In this document: positions 43,583 through 55,775 of the stretch, in pieces
How positions within the stretch are numbered: position 1 is the first letter of the stretch
Layout of the letters: each line of letters begins with the position of its first letter
The notes under the pieces: generated by a model
Database searches by the model: none
What the model was told of the DNA's origin: nothing
What the model saw: only the letters and a program-made list of their open reading frames with translations
NCBI GenBank assembly: GCA_904063045.1
Contig: CAJFCJ010000083.1
Location: forward strand, 1-64,000
DNA from: Dimorphilus gyrociliatus
Lineage: Eukaryota; Annelida; Polychaeta; Dinophilidae
Reading direction: 5' to 3'
DNA length: 64,000 nt
Made by a program: the position numbers and the translations under genes

Positions 43583-44844
43583 GATTTTATTGCGGATTCA
43601 AGACAATGCCATATTGATTTGCATAAAAAATTTCTTTTCCCATTAAATTTTTAATAGAATCTATTTTGATTGAAATTTCACTGTTCCACCTTATTGTTCT
43701 AAAAACTTGAAAATTCTGACCTATTCAATTCCACAGACACCTAATAACTTAAAATAAAAAGACATTCTTACAATGAATTTTCAATTGTTCATGATCAATA
43801 TAAATCTGAACTTTTTCAATTTCTCTTCTCCCATTCAAAAACTTTATGTATTTTATTTATTTTTTAACAAAGAACAGCAGTTTCTTTGTAAAAAAAAATG
43901 ATATAAAATTAGTTAGTATTTAGAGTGGTGAATAATAATCACCCAAAGAAATGTCTAAAAAATTTTCCATTCTGTACATCTAACTCACAATTTTATCCCC
44001 AAATTCTCCTATACTTTTCAAATTCAAATTGCAATAAAGCCAAGGAAACTACCCAATCCTGCCTAGCTACTATCACTTGTTGGGAAAATAAATAGAGATT
44101 GTAAATTGCTGATTTTACCCTAACCCTAACTCAGGGCTGGGCTGTACCTAACCTTTTCCAATAGCCCTAACAACTTTTATAGAAAAATGTTACACTAATG
44201 TTTTTGTATTAATTTCTCTTTACTACAAGATTTTGGATGTGCCAATTCATCAAATTTGATATTTTCAAATCAACAATTAAAGTAGGCAAAGATCTAATAG
44301 CTATAATAAATGTTCTATTTATGTGAGTACTTTGGCAAATCAGTAAATGATTGGAAAGGATACTGTTGTGAAAATCCTGAAATTCCTGCAATTACAATAC
44401 AACAATTACACTTATTAATGTAAATTTTTTTAAAGAAATTAAAAATAATAAATTAATTTCAGTCTACAGTTTTCTCAAAAGTGTTTTATAATTAACTGAA
44501 GTGCACATCTATGTTTGGTTAAATGTTGTTGACTTAGTATAGAGCTATTATTGGCAGAATTCTACTACAGATGTCGTTACACCACCTAACAACAGTGCCT
44601 AACAACATGAGATCTTTACTACTTGCCTCTATCAGAACAAGCTGTTAGAATGTAAGTTTTCTAAACTATTCATTATTAATGTATGCATTATTTTAAGTAC
44701 CATTTAATTAATAATTGTGAATTTGTGCAAATGATCAACTATACAATATGGATAAATAGAACATTTAAAAAAAAAATAGGTTAAATTATTGTATTTCACA
44801 ATAGGCTATTTCATGAGATAAAAATAGATTTTATAGAAAAAATC
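43583..44844. other. Non-coding stretch with dispersed-repeat copy
   Basis: Contains the reversed 115-bp repeat at 44275-44395 and a ccctaaccctaac segment at 44116-44128. No gene seen. Confidence 0.5.
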
Positions 44845-46099
44845 ACAATACCAAGATCAAAAAGCTAAAAATTTTCTTTTTAAAAAGCTGAAATATATTG
44901 ATCTCTTTCAGAATGAAAATATGGAAAATGGATTCAAAACAATATGTGATAGACTCAAATCTTCTTCAAACTCTCTGAAACATATTGATCTTTCTTACTG
45001 TAAATTAAATGATGAACAAGCTAAATTTTTGGGAGAAACATTAAAAAAGTGTTCAACACTTGAAGATATTAATTTATCTGGGAATGACAACACGGGGAAT
45101 GGATTTAAAGTAATATGTGATGGATTGAAATCTTCTTCAAACTCTTTGAAAAAAATTGATCTTAGTGGCTGTGCATTAAATGATGAACAAGCTAAATATT
45201 TGGGAGAAACATTAAAAAAGTGTTCAACCCTTGAAAATATTAATTTATCTGGGAATGACAACACGGGGAATGGATTTAAAGAAATATGTGATGGATTGAA
45301 ATCTTTTTCAAACTCTTTGAAACATATTGATTTTTCTTACTGTTCATTAAATGACGAACAAGCCAAATGGCTTGGAGGCTCATTTAAAGAGTGTTTAACA
45401 CTTGAACATATTGATTTATCTTGGAATGATAACATGGAAAATGGATTTAATGTAATATGTGATGGACTCAAATATTCAAACTATTTAAAAAAAATTGATC
45501 TTTCCATCTGTGAATTAAATGATGAACAAGCCAAATGGCTTGGAGAAACATTCAAAGTGTGTTCAACACTTGAAGATATTCTTTTGTCTGGGAATGATAA
45601 CATGAGAAATGGATTTGAAGTAATATGTAATGGACTCAGGTCTTCTTCAAAGTGTTTGAAAAGAATTAACCTTAGCGGTTGTGTATTAAATGATGAACAA
45701 GCTAAATGTTTAGGAGAAACATTTAAGGAGTGTTCCACACTGGAAGGTATTTTTTTGTCTGGGAATTATGAAATGGGAAATGGATTTAAACTAACATGTG
45801 ATGGACTCAAACTGTCTTTAAACTGTTTGAAAAAAATTGATCTTTCCATCTGTAAATTAAATGATGAACAAACTAAATATCTTTGTGAAACAATTAAAAA
45901 ATGTTCAACTCTTGAAGATATTGATTTGTCTGGGAATTCTAACATGGGAAATGAATTCAAAGTAATCAGTTATATACTAAAATCTTCTTCAAACTGTTTG
46001 AAAAGAGTTAGCCTTGTTGGCTGTGAACTAAATGATGAGCAAGCTAAATATATTAGAGAAACAGTAAAAGAAGTTTCTAATAATGTATTTTTTTTTTAA
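44845..46099 (+). CDS. Ribonuclease-inhibitor-type LRR protein (57-residue repeats)
   Basis: From the Met at 44921 there are 392 codons made of nearly seven copies of a 57-residue unit, each unit holding two LRRs: LKxIDLSxCxLNDEQAK and CSTLEDIxLSGNDN. A decayed unit continues upstream in the same frame to about 44845 (KKLKYIDLFQNENM), so the true N-terminus is upstream or in another exon. The repeats resemble the LRR part of NLR or RNI proteins and should form a curved solenoid; no NACHT, TIR or other effector domain is seen nearby. High similarity among units suggests recent tandem growth or homogenisation. It ends in an ordinary stop. Function unknown. Confidence 0.65.
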
Positions 46100-46224
46100 A
46101 ATATGATATAAAGATATTTTGTTTATTTGCTTATTGATTTAACAGACTTTCTTGAGTTTATTATTCTAAAGGTTTGGATTTAAGAGGCAAATCTCAAAGC
46201 ATAAAAATCCTGACTTTTTCAAGT

Positions 46225-46275
46225 AAAAATAAAACCTCTAGTTCTAACAAAGCAAGTTTAAACAATCAGCCAACA
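46225..46275 (-). repeat. Fragment of the second LTR-like repeat
   Basis: Matches part of 40225-40290 in the same orientation (ctagttcta, aagtttaaac, cagc). Confidence 0.4.
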
Positions 46276-46500
46276 ATTGGAGTTGAATATGGCTTTATAT
46301 GATTTTTTCTTTCTTTGGCTCATAAAAGCATAAACTAGAGGAACTTGCTTATAATTTCCATTTTTCTTTATGAATGCATGAATAATGAAAAGCTGTTGAA
46401 ATGGTTCTGAAATCACTTTGAAAGTTCCATCCATAAATAATATTTTAGCATGTTTCAACAAATCATTTTGATGATTATTAGCAAAAATAATATATCTGCA
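46258..46500 (-). pseudogene. MULE transposase fragment
   Basis: Minus-strand reading FANNHQNDLLKHAKILFMDG, then TFKV and KQVPLVYAFMSQRKKKSY: the same catalytic segment as in copy 1 at 8270-8450. Only about 80 residues remain. Motifs of the AACGTCC type lie about 230 bp to the right (46735). Confidence 0.7.
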
Positions 46501-48393
46501 TCAGCCTTTTTAATATCTTTTATTAACAAATTTTCAGGAACAAAAATCATTTCAAGGAATGAAAAATTTCAGAGAAAACTGGTACAAATAATACTAATAA
46601 TACATTTGATAACTAAAGAAAACAGCACAGAGAAAATTATTTCAGATTACTAATAGTTATGCCTAGAACATTTTTACTTATCCCAGGACGTATTCTTTCC
46701 ATACTCTCATAATTTAATGGCATCAACAGAAAAAACGTCCACAAAAATAGAGAGAAAAACATACAGTTTAGGCTGAAAATTGTTCTAAGAATATATAACT
46801 GATTGTCTTGCTGCCCTTGTTCAATTTACTCTTTGGAACATTTCCTCAATATAATAGTTACCCAGCTTCCAGTAGGATGGACTAATGGGTTGTTGTAGAT
46901 GATACATTACAACTTCCTTGAATGTGCCATACTACTCATTAGTAGAATGTGTTGAAGTTAGTTCTTAAATACACTGGGAATTTTAAAGCCTTGTTTCAAT
47001 TTCTTGCAAGTTCAATTCATAGATATCCACTGTAATTGTCTTTGTTGTTGTGACTCTATGCTACAAAATGCTTGGTCAGATATATAGAATTGTTATTAGT
47101 GCTATCCCACACAGTCTGTTTGAAATGTTTGTTTGGGTGAAAAGTTCACCATCCTCTTGCGCCATTCCCCTCTAGAACTCATTTTTGGAAAGTTCTTTTT
47201 GACATCATCTCCAGCAGTAAATTTTGTTCTATTTTAATTGCAGTTTCTAGCTTTTTTCTATCTTGCAGTTCCCCACACAACTTCTTTGGCACAGTGCCAA
47301 GCATTGAATAAATACTATAATGATGTAATAAGGCAACATTACTACGTTGGACTTGAACTTCGTTGCACAATGGAAAATAAGATGGGTTCATAGTAAATGT
47401 TGTTGAAGATATTTGAATTGTCTAATCACACCAATTGCAGAATTGTTACCTGTCCTTATTGGGGAAAATAAGGTAATTTATTTATATATTACTTTCTAAG
47501 CTTAAGTGTCTGATGAGAGAGAGTTTGTGAGAAGAGGCCCAGGAATAATATCATTACTTATCTTAAGTTTAATAATGTATCATCAAGAAAGAATTCATTG
47601 GCCGTTTGCCAAAAAATGAGAATTTTCCTAACCCTAGAAATGCACAATATGCTATATTAACATTGTTATCATTTGCAAAATGCATTGCAAAAGGTTTTGA
47701 AACAGTAGAACAGTGAAAGGAAGTCTTCCCTCTAGCTAAGTTTATACATTGTATTTTAATAATACAATAATCTAGCAATTGAAAATGAACAGAAATAGTG
47801 TTTAATATAAAATTAATCTATAAACTATACTGACAAAGCAGAAGGAAAGGAGCAAAACATTTCCATATTGACCTATTTGTGATCAATTAATTTGAATTAT
47901 ATTCTACTGGATTTGCATACTGGAGAAAAATGGTTGTTGAATTAGAAACATAACTTTACAGAATAGTTGGTTATTTTATGTCAAACAATTATATTTCAAA
48001 TAACATCAGAAGAAAAAGTATGTTGACATGAATTGACAAAAATTTTTTACCCAACTCACTTGTCTCTGCCTAACCTTACCAGTTTTCTAGAGGTAGGATG
48101 GCAATATTTAATCTTGTGTGAATTGGTTTGTAACTTAGTTTGTTTTACGCTCATTGTAGGTAATTTCTTCCAAATTAACTTGTAAAGTATGAATGACTGG
48201 TTCTACTTGGATAAAGGAGGTTGTTCATTGTAAGAAGTAAAGAATTATGAATATTTATAAATGTTTTGTAGCTGGATGAACATAACAGAATTTTTCAAGT
48301 GATCTAAAAGTGAATTTATTTTAATATTTCACTTGTTTCATTGGAGCCTTTTTTAAATTGCTTTTAAGTTCTATTTCATTCTCTATTTCACAG
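46501..48393. other. Intergenic region with gypsy env-region fragments
   Basis: 46800-46945 and 46950-47060 match env-like parts of element B (about 10570-10700 and 11435-11560), and 48117-48235 matches 9930-10050, all in the same orientation as B but diverged and with material missing. A 70-codon frame at 47391-47179 (minus) between them may also be retroelement sequence. Otherwise nothing recognised. Confidence 0.6.
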
Positions 48394-48848
48394 TTGAATT
48401 TAGCAATCTGAGTTGGGAGAAAACATCTGCAAATGAAATTACTAAAGAATACAATGAAAACGTTTGCTTTTATGGAAATTTGATACAAAACATTAAAGTT
48501 GGTAGTAAAATAATTTGCAAGGATGACAAAATCTTTGACAATGATAATGAAAGCTGGGAAATGATTGAACAACTTCCAATCACAATTAGATTCCCTTGGC
48601 CCACTTCCAATACAAATAAATTTCAATTTAGAGTTAACATTATTGGAGAAGAGATGATCTGCTATTCTGCAATAGGAGGTGAATTCTTCACCTGCAAACT
48701 GACTCTTTCATCTCCCACCAATTGTCAATATAATTGTAATTGTGGTGATAAATATTGTCAAGCCTTCTATGTGAATATGATGATTGATAAGAGAGCAATT
48801 ATGAACATTTGCAATTGGAATTTTCTCATCTCTGCATTTCTAGATTAA
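48394..48848 (+). CDS. Galactose-binding-like secreted protein, C-terminal exon
   Basis: Acceptor TTTCACAG at 48386-48393; the frame is then open to 48848. Reads NLSWEKTSANEITKEYNENV, then LPITIRFPWPTSNTNKFQF and the NCQYNCNCGDKYCQAF signature that matches 38310-38345 and 54880-54925. The beta-strand pattern and RFPWP turn suggest a jelly-roll domain of F5/8 or fucolectin type; this is inferred. The N-terminal exons are not identified. Confidence 0.5.
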
Positions 48849-49040
48849 AGATTCACACCCAATACCTTGAATATTTATTGCAAAGATTTGAAAATTTCTT
48901 TCTGATTGTTGTTGTTTTTTTTTAAACAATAGACTGGTTCCTATTCAAAGCAAAAATCTTAACTTTAACCATTATCAATATATTTGTATTGCTTTTGCTG
49001 TTGGATCAGTTTTTTTCAACAAATCCGACTCTTACTTTCA

Positions 49041-50430
49041 GTTTTAATTTTAAATCTGTTCAATTTAAATTCGTTATTGGGAAATGACGTAACGGAAGCA
49101 GATGTTGCGTATAGTTTTTCTAAACGTACAAAGATTTGTGTCGATTACTCGTGCAGAGGAAAACTTATTGCTAAAGTTAATGGAATATTGGCAACAGCTA
49201 CTTGTTATAATTCGGATAAATTTGGTTCTGACGACGACGATGATGATCATAATGGTGATAATGATGATGACGATGAAAATGATAACATTTGGAGAGTTGC
49301 AAATGTAATTTGTCACAGAATGGGATATGATTATTTCTATAGTTTTGAATACGATTCTGCTCATTATATATATATAGTCATATTATTTTACGTTCCCCAA
49401 CACCACCGATGATGGAAATTTATTGAAAATATGCAAAGATGGATTCTTTCTGGATAGGAGAAATTTTCTGAAAGAATCTGAAAATTGTAGTACTCAACAA
49501 CTAAAAGAAACAGTCATTCATTCATTCATTCATTCATTCAATCAATCACTCCAACTGTCTTTCCTTAAAGATAATGTGCAAGAGTTTTGGATATCAGAAT
49601 GGATTTTTGCTTTTCAACATGGATAACAGTAATTCGGTTAAAGCGTTCATTTTTTCTATACACTGTCCAAAGAACGCTAGTCATCTTGATCACTGCAACT
49701 ATGAGAATATTTTCCATCCAAAATTACATTCACTATCTGTCTATTCAGATGGATAGGAAGGGGAGGAGCTAAATGTATGACGTTTCTTACTTTTGTCGGA
49801 AATTTAGTAGAATGTTTGAAACGCTGCTCTTCATCGACAGACAAAGAACAGAGAAAAATTGAACAATTTAGCCTATAAAAAGGCGTTTATTCTGAACGGA
49901 AATAGATACATTGCTGGTATGGTGTTGATTTGTTTCCCTCTCTAGTGTATGGATATCGTATTGAAAGTAACAAAGTTTGCGATGGAAAATACGATTGTCT
50001 TCTGAAGGATGATGAGCACAACTGCAGTGAGTTGTCTTTCTGTCATTTTAATCGAATGCTCTATTACTCTAAAATCTTGTAGAATGGTTTAGGCCTATAG
50101 GGCATTTTCGCTGTAAAACTAGCTCTGTTCATATTCCTTTGAACAAAGTCTGCATTTCATAAAATATTAAATATTTTGACTACAAAGTGCCAAAGACGTC
50201 AGTGTCCTCTAAATGATAACGAAGATGAGAGAATATGTCTGAAAGACTTTCTCTCTCCAGTTGGATGTCTGTGCCCTTCGCAGTTTGATATCACTTGTAC
50301 TAAAGAGTTTGACGAGATGACAAGAAAATTCAAGTATCAAGCGATTAAAATGGCCGACTGTAAACCAGAGAAAACTTTATTCTTTGCTTGTGGTGAACTG
50401 CTAAGTACCGTTATCCTAAAAAGTAGGTCA
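49041..50430 (+). CDS. SRCR-like / LDLa gene fragment
   Basis: Exons: from 49041 (acceptor CTTTCAG), SRCR-like first half CRGKLIAKVNGILATATC with an Asp-rich insert (49230-49285) and VICHRMGYDY; a middle piece 49420-49560; 49571-49754, SRCR second half IMCKSFGYQNGF ... CPKNASHLDHC; one LDLa near 49947-50026 (VCDGKYDCLLKDDEHNC); and 50176-50423, Cys-rich (CQRRQCPLNDNEDERIC) with a GTAGGT donor. It belongs to the same receptor family as genes 1-3, but lectin and 7TM parts are not found. It is followed by an LRR exon of a different type. Confidence 0.5.
49514..49540. repeat. (ATTC)n microsatellite
   Basis: About six units between two SRCR-like exons. Confidence 0.9.
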
Positions 50431-50437
50431 TTCCTTT

Positions 50438-50470
50438 TCTCTCTCTCACTCTCTCTCTCTCTCTCTCTCA
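50438..50470. repeat. (CT)n microsatellite
   Basis: Imperfect CT run in the putative intron before the LRR exon. Confidence 0.9.
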
Positions 50471-50576
50471 TTCCCTCAATAAAAATATTCTAGTTCAAGA
50501 ATTTTCCAAAACTTGTGAACGACTTGGAATTGTTGTTCAAAATTTTCCAATGGCTACCATTACGTTGACTTTTAGA

Positions 50577-50750
50577 TGGTGTTAATTTAACTGAAAATCA
50601 ATCAACAAATATTGGAAAAGTATTGAAAAATTGTCCTAAAATACAATCAGTAAATCTAAGTGGTAATAAAGAGATGAATAATGGATTATCAAAGATTTGT
50701 GATGGATTATCCCTATCTGAACGTCTCAGTGTCCAGTTCACGCTTGCTTA
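50577..50750 (+). pseudogene. Single RNI-type LRR unit
   Basis: After an acceptor (cttttag) it reads GVNLTENQSTNIGKVLKNCP, then IQSVNLSGNKEMNNG and ICDGLS, one unit of the repeat seen at 44845-46099, then the frame is lost. Either an exon of a larger LRR gene or a remnant. Confidence 0.5.
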
Positions 50751-50984
50751 GAATATATTAATAAGATTGTAGAGTGTTGAGGAATTTTAGAGGACAGCAC
50801 TAGAATTGTTAACTTTCACAACGTGTCGAATATTAAAATATGCAAAACAGTTTAATTTCAAACATGTCTATGATTGATATGGTTGATAGAATCTATTGAA
50901 AGCTAATTTTCCAAAGAAATGATGGAACCAAAATTAATTACACCATATCTCTCTGGTTCGTTGCTCATTTCACATAATCGCCCA

Positions 50985-51540
50985 CTAAAAACATTTTTTA
51001 GGTATACCCTGCCTTGGGGGACCTATAGGACCAGGAATACCTTGCTGACCAGTAGCACCAGGTATGCCCTGGGGACCTATAGGTCCAGGAAAACCTTGTG
51101 GACCTGTAGGACCAGGAATACCTTTTGGACCTGTAGGAGCAGTTATGCCTTGGCGACCTATAGGTCCAGGAGTACTGTGTAGACCCAGAGGGCTAGGAAC
51201 ACCTTGCTGACCATTGGCCCCATATATGCCCGGGGGACCTATAGATCCTTTAGTGTTAGGTTCCATACATTCTTTTCCTGAATAGCCAGGATTGCAGACG
51301 CAGTGCCATAAATGGTGATTTCCAACACATGTACCTTTAAAGTAAATATTACAAAATGCATATTCAATTATTAGTCTCTTTCTTACCTTGATTATTGCAT
51401 TCTGTTGAACTACACCACTCGTGAGGAGGAGCATGATGTTGAGAATTTGAAGATTGTGCATTTTCGCTAAAAACAATTGACAATTGGTAAAGAAATAGAA
51501 AAATTGTAAAATATGTTTGAAAATTTCTCATCTTCAACAT
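50985..51540 (-). CDS. Secreted EGF-collagen-like protein
   Basis: Exon 1 runs from an ATG at 51540 (or 51531) to 51387 and encodes a signal peptide (FTIFLFLYQLSIVFS) and the first part of an EGF-like domain (CSSTECNNQ). A 52-bp intron (GTAAG at 51386 to AG at 51335) joins to exon 2, which completes the EGF domain (GTCVGNHHLWHCVCNPGYSG) and continues with about 27 Gly-X-Y triplets, some interrupted, to a stop at 50985. No trimerising C-terminal domain follows, so more exons may exist or the protein is short. Probably a small secreted collagen-like protein. Confidence 0.75.
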
Positions 51541-51699
51541 CTTTCCGAACGTTTGACTCAATTGAGTGTAGCAATGGAAGAGAATAGGTGCTTTTATAAT
51601 TCAAGGGAAAAAGCTTTAACAATAGTGTAATGGTTTTAAATCAGCTTATCTGCTTATATTCCAAATTTAGCTTAATCCAGATCACAAAGGATCATAAAA

Positions 51700-52380
51700 G
51701 CAAATGGAGCAAGCTATCTAATTATACCAAAAATTTGTGCTATATCAACAAGGGCAAAAAATACCATGTTAGCTATGGTAGGTGATCGATCCAACAACAA
51801 ATCAACTTTAAAAAAAATCATCTTTACTGATGAATCCAGGTTTTCATTAGATGGTCCAGACTACCTACTAACTTGGCAGTGAGACTGTGTAGGGATAAGC
51901 TTCCTAGTGGTGAAAAGGAGTGATGATTTGGGAGTATATATCTTCAGATAGTGAAGTTTTCATCCAAAGACTTCCCTCTAACATATTTGGAGAAATTTAC
52001 TCTGAATTAATTCAAGGTACAATTTTTGCTATGTTGAGGGAAAAATTTGTTGAAGACTTCATGTAGTAGCAGGATAATGCACCCATACACACTGCCATTG
52101 TAACAATGGATATATTGGAGGAGAATGGAAGTCAAGTCCTTGATTGGCCTCCATATTCACCAGACCTCAACTCCATTGAAAATTTGTGGGGGTATTTGAA
52201 GCAAAAGGTGTATGTAATTTGTAGGCCACAAACACTTGACCATTTATAGGACAAAATCCAAGAAGTGAAAAATTCAATACAAATAATATTTGTATGAAGG
52301 GATTGGAGAAAGAGTTTGGCAGGCTATTGCCAACAAAGGTTACAGGGTAGGAAAATAACTGTCATACTAAAACAAAAAAC
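51700..52380 (+). pseudogene. Tc1/mariner-type transposase remnant
   Basis: Fragments IFTDESRFSLDGPDY (first Asp near 51826) and QDNAPIHTA ... WPPYSPDLNSIENLWGYLK are the DD34E motifs; exactly 34 residues separate the second Asp and the Glu. Stops and frame changes break it. The N-terminal DNA-binding half is lost. It lies upstream of the collagen-like gene. Confidence 0.85.
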
Positions 52381-52532
52381 TAAAATTTATCACTAAAAAC
52401 AAAAACACACTGGCTAATTAAGCTTTTACTGATATTTTTGGTACACTATTTTTTTTTCAAGTTTAATATTCAGTCAAGAATTTTTAAAGAGAGCAGTTTT
52501 ATTATAAACTTGAACATTAGACTTCATTTAAT

Positions 52533-52745
52533 TGGGGCCGACAGAAAACGTCCCCAAGTGAGATTTTTGAAAGCAACATTTCGGATTGAAAAATGGTTAG
52601 GATGAGTGAAGTAGCCATTGATTTGTAGTTAGTTAGGGGGGTTCCTTCTAAGGGTCAGGGGTAATCAAAAAGGTTAGGGAGTGACAAGGGCTGGGTTAGG
52701 GTTAGGGTTAAATCATGCATTTGGGGACGTTTTCTGTCATAACCC
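52533..52745 (+). mobile_element. MITE with GACAGAAAACGTCCCC terminal inverted repeats
   Basis: About 213 bp: begins ggggccgacagaaaacgtcc and ends ggggacgttttctgtc. The interior holds ggttaggg steps. A complete second copy in the opposite orientation is at 58553-58760, and a half copy is at 53060-53170. No coding capacity. Confidence 0.8.
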
Positions 52746-53329
52746 ATTTAATTTCCTTTATGAAAAAGGTATAATAGGTCCAAATAAACAATTGTAAACA
52801 ACTTTAACATTTAAAAGATAAAGCTAGTATTAAGACTGTTGCAATAATTTCTATACTCAGCCTACCAATCATAAAAAACAACTAATAAGATATGATTTTT
52901 TTTTACTATTTCAATAACAAATCTATTTAATTCTCCTACATTTGTAAACACATTACTAAATACATTTTGTTGTGGGAAAATTTTGGTGTCACTTCAATAG
53001 TATCATTTTAATTGACATGCTGATTTTTTTCTAAACAGCTTGTGCTGAATGAAAGACACAGCTGTGTGGAGGTTCCAACTAAGGGTTAGGGGTAATCAGA
53101 AAGGCAAGGGAGAAACAAGGGCTAGGTTAGGGTAAAACAATACATTTGGGGACATTTTCCATTGGTCCCCTGTATGGTGAATGTTTTATTAATTTAAAAA
53201 TAATTAATAGATAGATAATGTACTTTGTTGTATCATTAACATCTGAATTTCATTCATTTGGTGTTGATCTAGCCTCACTATGTTTTGCCCATTACAAGTT
53301 ATATCAGGTTAAGCTACCTAACAATAGTG
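52746..53329. other. Non-coding spacer with half MITE
   Basis: 53060-53170 repeats the right half of the MITE at 52600-52740 (ggggtaatcagaaaggcaag against ggggtaatcaaaaaggttag). Otherwise AT-rich without a gene. Confidence 0.55.
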
Positions 53330-53600
53330 TAAGCCTGATCACTAGCCCTTTGGCATTCAGGATCAGGTGTGTCTTGTGGATCCATAGGACAAGGAATACC
53401 TTGGGGCCTATAGGATCAAGATGACCTAATGGACCTATAGGACTGGGATAAGCTAATTCAACTATAGGACAAATGCAAAGAGCTTGGGTGTTTTAACAAC
53501 TCAAGGCAAAAAGTTTTAACCACATTTTAATCAGCTTATTTACTTAAATTTCAAATTTAGTCTAATCTGAATGACAGATCCTCTAGTCTTTTTAGATTTC
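53330..53600 (-). pseudogene. Decayed copy of the collagen-like gene and its upstream region
   Basis: 53360-53470 shows the ggacctataggacc wording of the Gly-X-Y coding at 51010-51240, shortened and frame-broken; 53470-53600 then matches the region upstream of exon 1 (51585-51690: cttaatcca and nearby). Exon 1 and the EGF part are missing between them. Confidence 0.65.
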
Positions 53601-53879
53601 CTATTACCTTCACAAAACTCTGCTCAAGCTGAAAGAAAGCCTTGTAAGATGGTCTTTTGTTGGCTAAAAGAAGGATTTAAGTGAATGTTGATTAGATATC
53701 CTAAGAGACTACTCCGACTCACTTGATAAAAGAGGAATACCTCTGAAATATTGTGGATTTTTATTTAGTTGGTGGAAAGTAGAACCCTGTAGTTGATGTT
53801 CTCTTCACTCTTGTTCAGAATCTGTCCTTGTGGTTTAAGAGATATAAGAAAAGCTTTAGATCACATTAATTTATACTTA

Positions 53880-54430
53880 GTGTTGGTTTCTCTGTACCAT
53901 TCATTAAGGCTGGGTAGAATATTGTTTGGAGAAATTATTCTAAAACTGCACATCAACAGGAAAATTATTGAGCAAAGCTTCCTCATCAACAAAAGCATAA
54001 CACAAAAGTGTATTATTGGGTGTGATTTTCTACAACAAACTGGAGCAACTCTTGACTTTTACCAGAGACAGATTATACTGCAGTCAATTATAGAAAAGAA
54101 TTATCTAGTTGGAACTCAACATCTATCCTTCAAAGGACTTCACCCAGTTCCTTATATCACAAAGAAGAATGAAAGTAAAATACATACTCTTCAGACAAAT
54201 ATTGGACAGGAGAATATAGAGTTGAAACTAAAGCTCACTAAAATACTGGAAAAATATCAAGATACTATTGCAGGCGACAGATTTGATGTTGGAGATTCAG
54301 ATGTTCCACACCTGGAAATTACTTTACAACACCATATACACAAAAGCCATATATGAATGCCTCCTCAAAAACAGGAAGAGTGCAAGCAACAAATAGCTGA
54401 ATTAGTAAAAAGTAGAGTTATTTAACCAAG
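53880..54430 (+). pseudogene. Gypsy protease-to-RT fragment
   Basis: On the plus strand, opposite to elements A and B: CIIGCDFLQQTGATLDF (protease end), then the linker to the start of RT (GDSDVPHLEITL), with substitutions and a frame loss near 54355. 53880-53935 immediately to the left matches an env-region piece (10728-10775) in the other orientation, so this is a rearranged mosaic. Confidence 0.8.
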
Positions 54431-54689
54431 TAAGAGTAACTCTGACCCCGAAATTTCATTGAAGTTTCCTTATCAAATCATCAATTTTTTTAAAACCTTT
54501 CCAATATTATTCATTTCTTTTCATGGTTTAAATTTTGACATTGAGACAATGTTGGACGTTTTATTCATATCATGGCATCATAGTCTCTTAGATAACAAAA
54601 TCATTCTTATTTTCAAAGGCGAAAAATGATGTTGAATGGACAAGTTTTTTCATGAAAATATGGCTACTTGTTTAGGTGTAATATTTAAT

Positions 54690-54985
54690 CCATTTACTGC
54701 GAGATTTCCATTTCCAGGAGTTGATAAGCCTCTGGCTCAATCATTGTCCAAATGATTGGGGAAAATTGTTTCTGCTCTAATGAAGAAAGTATAAATATTT
54801 TGTTTATGTTTCTTAAACCAGTGTGCCTAATGTCGAATTTAATGGAAAATTTAAAATGTGCAACCTGATAAACTCAAATAACAATGAATGTAAATATTCA
54901 TGTTCCTATGATGATAGATATTGTGAAGGTGTTTCAAATGATTCATCACTAAAACTGTGTGAAATGAAATTTCTTTACCTTTAAA
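54690..54985 (+). pseudogene. Decayed copy of the galactose-binding-like secreted protein
   Basis: RFPFPGVDKPL matches RYPFPGVNRPL at 38120, and FNGKFKMCNL with CKYSCSYDDRYCEGV matches the C-terminal signature at 38310. Stops and frame changes lie between. Confidence 0.6.
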
Positions 54986-55775
54986 TGAATAAATATTAAT
55001 ATTTATATGAATTTTTTAGTGTATTTTCAAATCTTGACAAAAGTTTGTCAATCAGTTTGTAATATAGTTAATTAGTTTTTCTTATCTTTTCGTCGAGAAA
55101 AGAGGTTTAAGGTTCCATTTGGATCAGTGTTTTCAAGTAAAAAGATTTACTTTGTTGTCTTGAAATTGTAGAAATTTCTGGCTTATCACAACTGTAATTC
55201 TCCTTTCCAATTATTTACAGCAGGAAAGTAGGTCAATAGTCCTTATCTTTAACAGTGCAAAAACTTAACCAAAACTACACGTTTTAGTAAAATGTATATG
55301 TAAAATACATGCTCAGGAACAAGTTAGACATTAATATATTAAAACTAGGCATATTAATAAAATCTATGCATTTTGAAATTTCTGTTCTAAAATCTTATGA
55401 ATGTAAATCAATTGATGTATTCCTATAAATAAATATGCCTGTATTCTTTACGAATATTTGATGTTTATTCAGTGAAGAATGTTGTTTTTGTGATATTGTT
55501 CATCTAGAATTATTGAGCTTTATCAATTTTTCAACAGATAAGAAAATTTAAAGTTATCCCTAAAGTTTGCTAGATAGTTTTTCTTTAGCAGAATGATCAA
55601 AACATGTATTTATTAATTGAATGGTTTCAACTGACTATTGATAGTTTGATAAAATCCAAGTATGAGTTTGTAATCCAAAGATGAAAGATATATCATAGAA
55701 TATATATACAAATTTCCTCCTTTGTTCTATTCTACACAATGGATTATAAAGAGATATTAGAATTTAAGAAATTGA
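54986..55775. other. Non-coding spacer with diverged 115-bp repeat
   Basis: 55145-55245 is a diverged copy of the repeat at 40021. The rest shows nothing recognisable. Confidence 0.5.

Noticed and set aside
49074-49364. Minus-strand 96-codon frame
   Set aside because: Low-complexity antisense of the Asp-rich SRCR-like exon.
52680-52710. Interstitial telomere or chromosome end
   Set aside because: Only two to three TTAGGG-like steps, inside a MITE with defined inverted ends.
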